Below, in pieces: positions 23,404-35,492 of a DNA stretch of 64,000 nucleotides (its first letter is position 1; every line of letters begins with the position of its first letter). The notes under the pieces were generated by a model, which saw nothing but the letters and a program-made list of their open reading frames with translations, did not search any database and had not been told where the DNA came from. Source of the DNA: Gossypium raimondii (taxonomy: Eukaryota; Streptophyta; Magnoliopsida; Malvales; Malvaceae); the NCBI RefSeq assembly GCF_025698545.1, contig NC_068569.1:14136001-14200000 (forward strand), read 5' to 3'. A program made the position numbers and the translations under genes.

Positions 23404-26400
23404 TTAAGAATGTTCAAGTCTTTCCTGCAAGATCTGTCCCAGCTTCATGAGAAGACTCTGCTGCTCCTCGAAAGTAAGGTTTGTCAATATCTGCATCGCA
23501 ATTAATCCTCGGTAATCAGTATAGGTTTACTTATAGTATCACTTATTTTGTGGTAATGGAGACTGAACCTGGTCCAAGATCATTTCAACTGAGATGCCTT
23601 GACGCATGACAAATGATTGGTGATAGATATATGCAAATACCGCCATCACCATCTACATTAAATGACCAAATAAGTGAAAGCCGGACATATAAACTTAGGA
23701 TGTAAATTAGTAAAAGAATTTGTGATCCGTCCTTCCACTCCTTTCTAGCTTCCCCCCCCCCCCCCCTTCTTTTCCCAGTAACAGCTAAATATCAATCTCT
23801 AGCTTACATATAAAACACAACATTAACTAAGATAAAAAGGTTCCATTTTCTCACCTGGCAATCCATTCTATCTGTAATTCCACCATGCCCAGGAATACTA
23901 TCACCAAAATCCTGTGCCAATATCAAAAGTGGGAGTTAACATAATATACTTGAGTCGGTATCTTGAAGAAAGCTATGCAAAAATCAGAAAAGTGAATAGG
24001 GAAGGAGTTCACACCTTGATCTTAAAAGCTCTTTTAAAACCACTTGCAAAAAATCCCCCAAAAGGTGCTATTATTGATGCAAACAAACCAAAGCATAAAG
24101 CATGCCACTGAACAGGCAAAACGGAGATCTCTTTCCAAGGAAACTGTTAAAAAATAAAAGGTATAACAAGAGATGGAGCGTTGTAGCAGAGACAATAGCA
24201 TTTCAATTTTTTAATGAGAAAACTATCTTTTTAACATATCCAATCCATTGGCAACAATAAGCATCCATAATAAAGTTCACAGCCTTAGAATTTGACCACA
24301 AGACACAAAAAGACCCAACCACTTTGGGCTGAGGAGATAATCATCAACTGGCATTGATGAAGACAATCAAATTTTACAAAGGTTTGTGATCTGTAACTAG
24401 AAAGAATGGGAATGTGACATCATGTCCATTAAGATGGTTAAATTTTTAGTAAGAAATATATCCAAAGATGGATAACTTTCCTGTTGAACGTTCATCACAA
24501 TTCGAACATCTAGTCTTTTCCCCCTAACCAGGGAGTTCTGAACCATAAGACCAGAAATTTAAAGTGACAATTTTTTATGGAGATGTTGAAGACTAATCCT
24601 TTGTTTCAAGAGAATCTAATCTTACTAACTGAAAAGGAATAATTAGGACAATAAATCCAAAGACAATTAAATTAAGCTCACCCATTGAGAAATCCATCCT
24701 GGTAAGATATAATTCTCTGGTTTAAACAATAGACCTGGGTCACATTCAAGCCAACCAGTTGATAAATCCTGCAAGCATTACCCTCGCACACTAAGTTTTC
24801 AGGAAAAGGAATCAGCATGCTTCTGGAAGGATCAAATAATAGGTCAAATCCAATAATTTACCTTCCTTGGACAGGTTAGCCAACGGAAACGACCCAAGAT
24901 GTTTGCAAGCTGCATATGCATAAACTCACTACATGTTTATGAAAACATACTACAACAAAAATCTATACATAAAACAACAGGAAAATAACACAACTTTACC
25001 AGTTCCACCTAAGGCATGTATTCTCATTATTGAAGCACAATGAAAATTTGCAAATAAAATTAAAAAAAGGAAGTGTTATTAATATACTTGATTCAGCAAC
25101 ATTAATCAAGGCATTAGCATTAGATCTCAGGATTACAAGTTCAGGATCAACTTTCCCACGAATGCCAAGGAGATCAACACATTTTATAAGTTCTTCACAA
25201 ATGATCTTTTGGAAGGATGTCCATTTAAATGTAATCCATTAAACCGGTCCAGACATATATAATATCAACTATGGATCCTCAAGTTAGTAGCATGAGAAAA
25301 AGAAAAAAAGGTACAAATAGAGAAAATGTCAGGTTACTGCAATAGTAGAAGGATCAATAATGCTAAAATTGCTAGAACAGACTTCCACTGCAATAATCTG
25401 TTCAAAAAGAACCTGATTAACTTGAATATTTACAAGTCACCTGGATTATTTCATTCTACAGACACGTATAACTAGATAAGTTCAAATCTACTGATGTAAA
25501 ACTGGCATAATATAAACGATACCCTTATCACAAACGAGATGGAGTCTAACACCAATATGGAAAAACTATGCTCACCACGAATGCAGAGATGATAGTTGTA
25601 ACAGACGCTCCAATAAAACCCTCCCATGTTTTCTTAGGAGACAATTTGATTAATGGGGTTTTTCCAAAGAAGAAACCAAAGATATAAGCAAAAATGTCAT
25701 TGATAACAATAAGCGATGCTGGAAGAAGAAACCTGGAAAAAAGAAAGTACTTTTGGGTGAAGAAGAATAATGGGAGAGAACACAGTCAAAGTACCAAAAG
25801 CATTCAATTAATTGCGTAAAACTTAAGAGGTAATAACTTACATTATATTAATGAGAAAAGTTACCATAATAAGACTTTTTACTTTCCTTTTCTAACATCT
25901 ATATACTATGTGCACATCTGGTACGACTGCAAATACGTAGGTAGGTAGGAAGGGGGTCTGAGAAAGAAAAGTTACCAAAAAATTCCTTCAAAGATATTGG
26001 CCACAGTAAAGGACGACTGTGTGAAGACCACGATCAGGATCATGTGTGTCCATGCATACTGGCCAAATTGATACTTGTACATCTTCTTCTTCAATGTAAG
26101 AATAAACCACATAAAACCTGATCCCGAAACCCAAATGACAATATAGAAGATACCAATGGTCATATGTTATGCTACAGGAAAGGGAAATTCAAGGTGCAAT
26201 CACTAAAAATAGCAAGTACGAAAACCATACAACATATGAGAAAATAATATATTTACAGAAATAGAAGGCATCTAATCCCACTTCGGTCAGAATTGAAATT
26301 CATTATATTGATTGATGAATTATTGACATAATTATTCTTCCATGCTTTCAGTCAAAAACATCAAATGATATGCTTAACTAACCTGCAATGTACAAGAAGT

Positions 26401-27135
26401 AACAGATAGCCATATGATACTTGATAAGGCTGCTAACAAACTGATACAAAAACTTATCCGAAGTTACAGTATTGACAAGTGGTTGGCTAAGAAGGCGGCC
26501 ATATACAAAAAACATTGCGGTGAAGAAGAAGTGCCTGTGCCCATAAAACGAAGACGAACCATTCTAATCAGATGAAAGCAAGTAAGATTTAAGACTAACT
26601 CCAATGGCAGAAAAATCTTGGTCACCATATGGAAGGTAAAGGTTGTAATCTCACCAATTTAATAGCCTAAACCCTGGAAGATGCCTATCTTCATGTGCTT
26701 TCCTGAGAAGATTGAAAAGCTCTTTTGCCATAAATATTTGGATAACCACCACCATAGCTGTAATATAGAGATGACCCATGTAGACAATTAATGCAAAACC
26801 CCCAATCATCCAAACAGTAGAGTGTGTTCGGATCCACATTGATTTGTATTTGTTACGGTCATTAACAAGCAAATTTCCACCATTTGCTTTACTAGGTTCT
26901 GGAATAACCTGACAGAATGTTTGAATTTTAAGAAGTTAAGGGAGGGAAATCCCTTTCTTGGACTGGATAATATTTTGTACAAATGCAACAACAACAGGAA
27001 CCATGACCATAGACATGAAAAAGGAAACAAACAAAATATATTAATATTTAAGTGACCAACCTCATTGGATCTTTTGCGGTGCCGAATTCTAGGAGTAGTA
27101 GCTGATGGCACAGTTGTATTATTCTCCTTTTGCAT
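23404..27135 (-). CDS. CDS1: CDP-diacylglycerol synthase (phosphatidate cytidylyltransferase)
   Basis: Eleven exons on the minus strand: 27061-27135, 26655-26908, 26383-26534, 25976-26117, 25576-25732, 24862-24909, 24682-24768, 24015-24143, 23855-23911, 23569-23652 and 23404-23490. All joins are GT-AG and in frame, giving 423 codons, the usual length for plant CDS1/CDS2. The enzyme makes CDP-diacylglycerol from phosphatidate and CTP, the precursor of phosphatidylinositol and phosphatidylglycerol. The family signature is complete and split by intron 8: 'SGFKR' (339-343), then D349, '[11 protein letters not shown]' with Asp362 and Asp365. Several hydrophobic segments, such as '[10 protein letters not shown]' and '[20 protein letters not shown]', make it a multi-pass ER-type protein. 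The N-terminus is hydrophilic ('[10 protein letters not shown]') and no plastid transit peptide is seen, which favours the ER form over the plastid CDS4/5 type. The long 5' leader is probably split by an intron. Confidence 0.96.
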
Positions 27136-28507
27136 GGCTCTTTACTTTAATGTCGATCGTCAAATGAAAAAACTCACATATATTTCTGATGCAGTGGAAA
27201 TTGCTGCCCCGCTATTAAATCAAACTCTAAAAGAGAAGTAACTGGGACTCACTGAAAGAAGCATGAACAATTCTATTAAGCAACTTAGGTAGAAGATGAG
27301 TTATACTAATAAAAGGATAAAGATCTAGGCAACCAAAATGGTGACAAAATTTTTGCAGGGAAGTTATAATCAGCTAGGTGTAGAGATGCATGTAGAAAGA
27401 AATCAGCACATCAAAATCTCATAAATATGCATGCACAAAAGGTTCAGTCATGATAACTACCTCAACCTGTTCTTTTTTTTTTTGAAACATGTTAAATCCA
27501 GTGACTCACTTTCACAATGACTGACCATTAAACTAATAAATAGACATAGCACAGCCAGAAAAGAACCTTTTTATTCAATACATGCCAGCTCAAAAAGCTA
27601 TGAAAATTCCATCCAGAAAAAAACCATGTATATTACGGTTTCATGTATTCTTTCACTATACAAATAATTGGGCTTTTTATTATCTTATAGAACCTCAAAC
27701 TGAAGTTGTTCTCACTGGGCAATTATGTTTAAACCAGTAGAAAATACCAGTACCCCGACCGAAAATTCTCACCGAAAAAAGATACCTTGTTGCCACCCTG
27801 CCCCCCACCACCCCAAGAGAAAGAGCAAAAAACACCAAAAAGCATCTCTTATTCAAAAAAGATTTTGGAATCAGATGCTTGAGACATTTTTTAGACAAAT
27901 AGTGATATTCCAACAAGATAAGAGCACCAAAGAAAGTGCAGGGTAGGTATACTTGACAAGACCACATCGTTATTCCTTCTTCTGGTTAGGCAGTATTGAA
28001 AACTCAAAGGTTCAAACTCAAAATAAAAAATTAGGCACAAATCATGAAGTGAACTTTACTGAACGACAACCTAATCTACATATCGAATATTGAAAAGAGA
28101 AATTATATGTCAGATATAAAACGATTGCTAAACCAAGAAAGAAGTGGACCAATTACAGCACACATATACTTACTCCTATTCGTCTTTTCATGTCCAAGAT
28201 TTAAAATTTCGAGTTCCAGTTTCCACCAGCAACAGCAACCTTTAAGAAATAGAACTTTACTCGGAACTCTTAAGCTAATTAAAATACAGGAATCCATAAA
28301 AATTAATCCAATAACACAAACCCATCAAAGTAAACCAATCAAACTTAAAATTTGACATGGTAAAGAAGGAAAATAACCACTCAAAATCAAATCTGAAGCA
28401 GAAAAAAGCTCAATTTCTTGAACCTAATGGATCAACAGGGAAAAAAACAGCGATAAATTTAGAGCTGCAAACATTAAAGCAGTTTGAGAGTAAAAGAGAG
28501 TTAGAAA

Positions 28508-28620
28508 CCTTGGTTTAGCTTTCAGTTGCAGTAAACTTGGAAACCCACCAAATGAGAGCACAGAGAGAAAAATAAAAGAAAAGGTTGAGAAGGCCAAGCG
28601 TAAATTGTGTTGTAAAATAA
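28508..28620 (-). other. Probable 5' UTR exon of CDP-DAG synthase gene
   Basis: On the minus strand a stretch ending CTAAACCAAG is followed by GTTTCTAACTC, a plausible donor. A leader intron from here to an acceptor near 27200 would bring the leader to the ATG at 27135. This is inference; RNA data would decide it. Confidence 0.3.
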
Positions 28621-31600
28621 TAATATTTGAAAAATAATTTTCCTACTTGAAGGGAAATGCTATAAACACAGCTGATTGAAATTTTTGGTTTATTTGCCCT
28701 TTTCCAGGAGAGCAAAATAGTTCCGATCACATGTAGAAACTTGTTGCACAGTTTTCATTTTCACCCCCCTACTTTTGTAAATTATTATCTGAACACTATT
28801 TTTATTTGGGTTTTGGTCCCTCACTAGTCACTATAATCAAATTTGAAATTTAATCATCTATTTTTATAACATAATTAATTAATCCATAGAGTTAATTTTG
28901 TTAACTATGTTGACATAAATTCTTTATTAAAAACACCATTTCAACTTATCATGTCAGACATTTATTGTCAATATTTTATTTGTAATATTTAATAATTTCA
29001 ATTGTTTAAACTAAGTGATGATATTTAAAAATAAAGTATCAAATAATGAATAAATTTCAAATTTCAGTTTTTCATTTTTATGATATTGAAAGAGGAAAAG
29101 GGCTATTACTTGGAGTTTGTTTTTTCATCCCTGGCCTCAATTTTTTCTTATATATAACCCCCATCAATTGATCAAATGTGGCAAAATGACAGTTATCCAT
29201 AACAGTTGATTTATGTTCCTCACAAACCAAAAGACTTTTATCTGTAAAATGATATTTTGATTAAAAAGCATAGCTAAAGCAAAGCTCACATGGAAAATGC
29301 TGGTACAATCTGTCTCACTTTATTTCCCTATCCCTGATTTATTCTTTTCTTTTTCCAAGTCTATTTCAAAGTTGACATGAAGCAAATAGCAAACCCTGCT
29401 TTATGCTTCTTTTGTTATGCGTGGGAAACCTGAATAAAATGTGAAAGAAGCAGAACAAGCACATATCTAAATGCCTCAAAGCTGACGAAAATCTTGTGTC
29501 CATCATCTTTTATCAGCATGATGGAAACCTTTTCCTTTTTGCTTTATTTCACTCGAATGATGGAACAAGGAAAATCTACATGCTTTTTCAACCAAATCAG
29601 GTTTTGGGGAGAGAAATGCTAGTTTTGACTTGAGATTATAAAATTGTTCTTAATTTATATTGGGTATTGAATACATAGTTTATTTAAAAAAAACAATAAA
29701 AGTATGTATTTTGGTAATATAATTATTTTATTATTTGAAATTTATATCAAACAGTCTTGATACATAAAGAGGGATACAATATTTGTTTATAATTCACCCA
29801 ATCTAATACATGAATGGGTGGAAAGCCGTGTTGTTTAGTCGGAGGCAAATGAACATTTTAGTCTAGCTTTTTCTTTTCTTTTCTTTCATTTTTCGAAATC
29901 TAAATTAGATATAAACTTTTCTAATCTCAAGGTGTCACTTGTCTTACCATGATTGAGAGTTAGATAAGCATACATATCACACCATCATGCATAGCAAGGT
30001 GGTGTTGGCAAAGAACACACCCTTTCAAAAATTAATGGAAATGTTTGTGCATGGGACTCAACTAATGTGTGCGAAGATATTGTTGGTGATCTTGTTTGGT
30101 GATATGGGTCGTTATAAGGTGTTTAGCGAGGGGTTGAGTGATGGGGTATAATAAATAAATAGTATTATATATTTGAATTTTGTAAAAATTATGTGTCTAG
30201 TTGATTTTAATGTATATATATATATAATATGATTTATATATTTAAAGTAAAGTTTACAAATAATTTTATTAATTATTCAAAATATTTAAATGTTAATGGA
30301 TTAAAATGTTATTTAAAATGATTTTTTATTTTGATACAATTTAAAAGAAATTATTTTTACTTCTCAATATCATAAATAAAATAAACTAACTTTTAATTTC
30401 TTTTTAATGTTAATACTAAATATTTGACCAAAAAAATTACAAAATATTTTTCAACCACAATTATAATTTTAATGTAGCTGCGAGTCCAATAAATAAATAG
30501 ATTAGTGAGAACAATAAATGGAAGAACCTAAATTCTTAATGTCCATTGCATAAAATACATAGGTAAAATGGATTTAAATCTCATTCTAATTTAATAATCA
30601 CACTAAGCAATAAGCATCTTCGAACTTTTAGTTAAGAGTTAAAATTATTTTAAAGTGTTTATTGTTAATAATAGTGATTAATCTTTTATTTAAACGACTA
30701 GTGATTAAATATGTTTTATTCTTATAAACGGGGATTGAATCCCGTCCTCGTATTGTTTTTAATTTAATATTTTATGTATATAATAAAGCAAAGTTTAGGT
30801 AGAAAGTATGAAGGTTTCAGTTTTGGTGGAGTTTTAAGCATTACCTGTGAAGTTTTGACAAATAAGTAAATTTAATTTTCTCAACTGAAATTTATTGGGT
30901 ACAATAAAGTTTAACTCGTGTAAAAAACCTTTTATGTTTATTTTAAATGTAATTATAAAATAGTTAAAATAAAAATATTAAAATATTATATGAACCGATG
31001 CGAGTTAGTACAATTTGTATAGATCAAAATGGATTGAAATATACCAGTATTAATGGTATTGATTGAAATTTGCACTAAAACGAAAATTAGAATTTGTTAT
31101 TCTAATATACTATCAAACGGGTGATATTAACACGGAATTGACTTCTCAAATTGCCCTTAATAAAATGGAGCCATTATACTTTTAAGCTTCCAATAATTAA
31201 TAATTTAATTTAAGTTCATTTTAGCTCTTAGTTAAATGAAATATTTGCAATTTTAGAATTAATAATTCAGTTTAAACCATCTTTATACCCAAATTTTAAC
31301 TTTAATCCTTGTAATTTTTTTTATAATTTTAACTTTGACTTCTTAATATAAAATTTTGTATTAAGGGCCAAAGTTACTCCATTGGTTCATCTTCTTCGTG
31401 GAAGGTTAAAATACCCTAAGTTCTAAACCTATCTAGCAACGTTTCAAGGTTTCTATATAAATAAATGGCATAAATAGAGGGTTAAAATGGGCTGCAGATG
31501 ACGGTTGTATAGAGTTAAAAAAAGGTGGGCACCTAGGCGGATCTTCCAACGATGTAGAAACCTATATCCAAACAAAGAAAAAGGGTACTTAGATCATCTA

Positions 31601-33018
31601 TGGGTAAACTCCAAGGGAACAAAATTTGGTATACGAAATGCCATGGAAGGGACAAAGAGGAAGTTACAGGGTTCAAAATATTACTAGTACAAACGGCAAC
31701 ATCAAATAAGGCTCCAAACCATGCTTGAATCGAGGACCGCATAGAGCGATTTCACTCCTAAGATCTTTCATGTGTTGGGTGTGGTTGGACTTGGATCCTT
31801 CTGGGCCATGTATGTACCCATGCTCACATAATGACAAAAGCGAAAAGTATGGTTGCTAATTGTTTAATGACGATTCCTTTTTTCTCAGCTCTTTTGGCGA
31901 TGCTTCCAAGGAGACCTGAAGTTTCCTCCACATGCTTTGCTTTCAACTACATTAAATACACCAGCTTGGGTTTTACTACTTTACTAGAAAATAGTATACC
32001 CAAAATCTGCTTTTGACCAAACAGGAGTATATAATTAAACAAGAGTAACCATTAAAAAGATATTTGGAGTTGAAATTTTTACAATATTTTAAAATCTTGT
32101 ATGACACAATTATTAAACGTAATAGAGTTGTACACGTGGGTTCTCAATAAAAAAAGTTTAAAATCAACAGCCTGATGAGTAAAAAGAATTCACCATGTTC
32201 TATAAATTAATGCATCCGTCAGTATGGTCCTGTACTATGGTGTAGGTACACTGTCAAAATTTAATAGGTTCACACAATATAAAAGCTACTAATGCAGTGT
32301 TGGGTTAGGATGTATTAGTAATTTTAATATAGTAATTTTAGCACAATTAATATAAGTATTATTGTTAATATAAAAATGTGTGAGTTTAAGTGTGTTGAAA
32401 TATATTATTCTCTTATTTATGAGTTGAGGAGGAATTATGAATAATTTTAGATATTATATAAAAAAGAACATATATGATCGGTAACATATTGTATATACAT
32501 CCCATACTACCATCATGTTACTTTCATGACATGGTAAATGTGATCAATGTGCAGTTGCAGTATAAGAAAAATACATTGAATGAAATTCCCAATTTTTTTT
32601 AAAGAAAAAGTTGAATTAGAACGGTAGTTGTGAATGGTAACTCGGGGGGGGGGGGGTTTAGTGACTAGGAAAGGAGCTAAGAAAATAAGAAATAGACGGG
32701 CCGTGCATCAAGAACCCGCCAACGCCCAGTCCTTGGAGGACACTCCAAATGGCAAACGCTTTGGCAGTTGAAAGGGAACTTTATTTTGGGCTCACACCAA
32801 CCATTCCTTCATCTGCTTCTGTTGGTTTCGTGTAGGAAATTGCCAGGATGGCCTTTCCTCTATTGTACTAAAAAAACCGCTTCTTTTGCGCTTAACAAAC
32901 TTCATTCATTCATTCACTCACCTACTCTTTCTTTTCATTTTTTTTTCTCTCAAAGAAGCAAGCAAAAATTTTAGGGAGCACAACTTCCCCCCCCCCCCAG
33001 TTTCGCTGTTCAGTGACA
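28621..33018. other. AT-rich intergenic region
   Basis: Long AT-rich spacer with homopolymers, including a G run at about 32645-32655, and short (TA)n tracts near 30212. A pair of overlapping open frames at 31505-31742 shows no domain. The last 200 bases are the pyrimidine-rich promoter or leader of the phytocyanin gene, with a C run at about 32989-32998. Confidence 0.55.
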
Positions 33019-34016
33019 ATGGCGATTGTGAATATGGTGATGGCTGTGGTTATCATGGCAGCGACCCTCGGAGGGAAATTGGGTGCAGCACAAGTACACC
33101 ATGTGGTCGGAGGTGACCGTGGGTGGGACCTTTCCTCTGACGTGGCATCTTGGTCCTCCGGTAGGAGCTTCAGGGTTGGAGACAAAATCTGTAAGCTTTT
33201 ACTTTACTCTTTCTTTATAAACTAGCTTGTCATAGAGAAACACGTACAAGCCCCTTTCAACTTCGATGATAAATTGATTGTTTTGTTGAATGAGTAAAAA
33301 GAAAAACACTAATACAGTAATCTATCATTGTTCAATTTTGTTGCCTTTAGTGTGTAAAAAAGAAAATCAAAGCATCATAAACCCTAGCATTAATTATTCG
33401 TATCGAACTATGAACTCTTATTGTAAAATCGGGTTACAAAAACATTGAGTAAAATAGAAATATGTTCTCCTATAACCCATCAAAACCCAAACACTCTTAA
33501 CCTTAATCTATACTAAGATCCCACATATGTTACTTGAATATATATATATATATATATGAAAGGATCGAGCTGTAAAGCTGGTGAGATCCATGATTTTAAT
33601 CGGCAGTATTCTCTTTTTTCTCTAATTTATTTTCGTTCTTTTTTCTACGATCTTTTTTACACTGATGCACAGGGTTCGCCTACGCCGCAGCACAGGAGAG
33701 CATTGCTGAGGTGAATAGCCCGGAAGAATATGAGTCGTGCGATGTGAGCAACCCCATAAGAATGTACACGGACGGCATAGATGGCATCCCACTGGATGGG
33801 GAAGGGATCCGTTATTTCGTAAGCGGCAAGGAAGAGAGCTGCAAGAACGGTCTAAAGCTACACGTGGAGGTGATGCCTTTTGGGAACCCCGAGCCCGAAA
33901 AGCCCAGAGTTGCAGTGGCTGCTGCAGCGCCCACCACTCCTTCTGGATCAGCCCGGCTTTACGGAAGCTCCGTGTTATTATTGGTTGGGTTATGGCTTTG
34001 CCATATGGCTATTTGA
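33019..34016 (+). CDS. Early nodulin-like phytocyanin without copper ligands
   Basis: Exons 33019-33190 and 33673-34016 join in frame, splitting the Trp codon of 'DKIWFAYAAA', to give 171 residues. The order is a signal peptide (about 1-24), a plastocyanin-like domain ('HHVVGGDRGWD', 'WSSGRSFRVGDKIWFAY', 'ESCDVSNPI', 'YFVSGKEESCKNGLKLHVEV'), a Pro/Ala/Ser-rich linker, and a hydrophobic tail (about 154-171) typical of GPI anchoring. The two structural Cys are present (80 and 114). The copper positions are not: Ser108 stands where blue copper proteins have Cys, Ser113 where they have His, Leu118 where they have Met or Gln, and Gln/Glu at the first His. That places it with early nodulin-like (ENODL) proteins, which act at the cell surface as arabinogalactan-type proteins. 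The single intron at this position is usual for phytocyanins. Confidence 0.9.
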
Positions 34017-35492
34017 TTGTACCAGTTATGACCTCTCTGCACTCTTTTTCCTCTTTAGACTTTACCTTCTGCTTTATATTGTTGTACGAGAATCTACTTT
34101 AAATTTCAAATTATGTGTATCACTTGATATCTTCAAGAATTGGCCTTGAAGGACCATAATATTAGATTATGAAAATGTTGCTTCAGTGGTAGAGCCCTTA
34201 AATTTTCGGACGAAAATTGTTCAAACAATTAAAACATATACATAGCTGATAAGCATAATTCCTTTCTAAATATGAATTTTAAATTTTAAATTGATAATTT
34301 AGATATTATTAAAATTTGTTCTCCGCTGGGTTTAATGTTTTTATTTTAATTTTATGCGGTTAATATTTAATGTATTTTTATTTCATAAATGATTCTAATA
34401 TTTTTATAAAAATATTTTTAATAATTTATTATTTTCATATAAAACATTTGCGAATCCCATGAAATTTTTTATCTTTTTATTACCATTTCCAGATTGTTTT
34501 TCTTTTAAAAGAAAATCTTTGGTCACATCCAAAGGTTATACTTGGATTTTTGGAAACCATGGTTACAGCAACAATAAATTTTAATATGTAATTATATATA
34601 AATTTTAATTTAATATAATTATACACGTGAAACTCTAATTATGGTTTAAATGTATACTTGAAATTTTAATTTTAATTTAATCATACACATTTAAAGAAAT
34701 AAATACATCAATTTATTTTTATATTGGATAAATATAATTATTTATGTATGTAATATATAAACATAAAATGATGCTAATAATTTACAAAAATTGGATCAAA
34801 TCAAAAGTTGTATAGTTTTGGGATTTATCCTTTTTACTTGGATACTTTTTTTGTCAAATGTGATATCTAAATTATATATTTTATTTTATTTTATCTCAAA
34901 TTATGATACTAACCAATAAAAATACTTTATAAAATGGATGATATTTTTTTAATGTAATAAAGTTAAAGTGACAAATACATAAATATCTTCAAAACAATAT
35001 ATTACTTCAGAAGAAAAGATTATCTTTTATTATTGCAGATTAAGTTAAGACATAACTAGTGAGAAATATCATCTCAATCAAAACTTTGGTGTACTAATCT
35101 TTTCTCAATTTGTTTATTCCGTATAAAATTTAGTCATTGCTAATTTAATTAAATTTAAATAAGAAAACGCATAACGAAGAAACACAGTTGTAGAAATTAA
35201 ATTTTGGTAAAGTGTCCCATTTTTCATGTCACGAAAAGGAAGAGGCAATCTTTAATTTTTTTTATTGTAGCACATTAACTAAGATCAACTAAAAACCGAC
35301 CAAAAGAGTGTGGAAAATTATTTTTATATATTATCAAAATAAAATAAATAAAATCATTCCAACCGGACACTGCGATTATCTTTCTGGTCAGCCACTTTTG
35401 ACTCTCGTTTTCTCCCCTTCTCTCGGCTTCTGCTAGTCTGCTTCTGCATCACCTTTGCCCCATCTATCTGCAACGCCGTTTCGTATACATTC
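34017..35492. other. Spacer between phytocyanin and FAH genes
   Basis: 3' UTR of the phytocyanin gene, AT-rich spacer, then the FAH leader (about 35370-35492). No other gene is seen. Confidence 0.55.

Noticed and set aside
31505-31742. Overlapping short frames on both strands
   Set aside because: No recognisable domain, no splice-extended frame; left as intergenic.
34176-34245. A-box-like sequence (CAGTGGTAGAGC)
   Set aside because: No matching B box or acceptor stem; not a tRNA gene.
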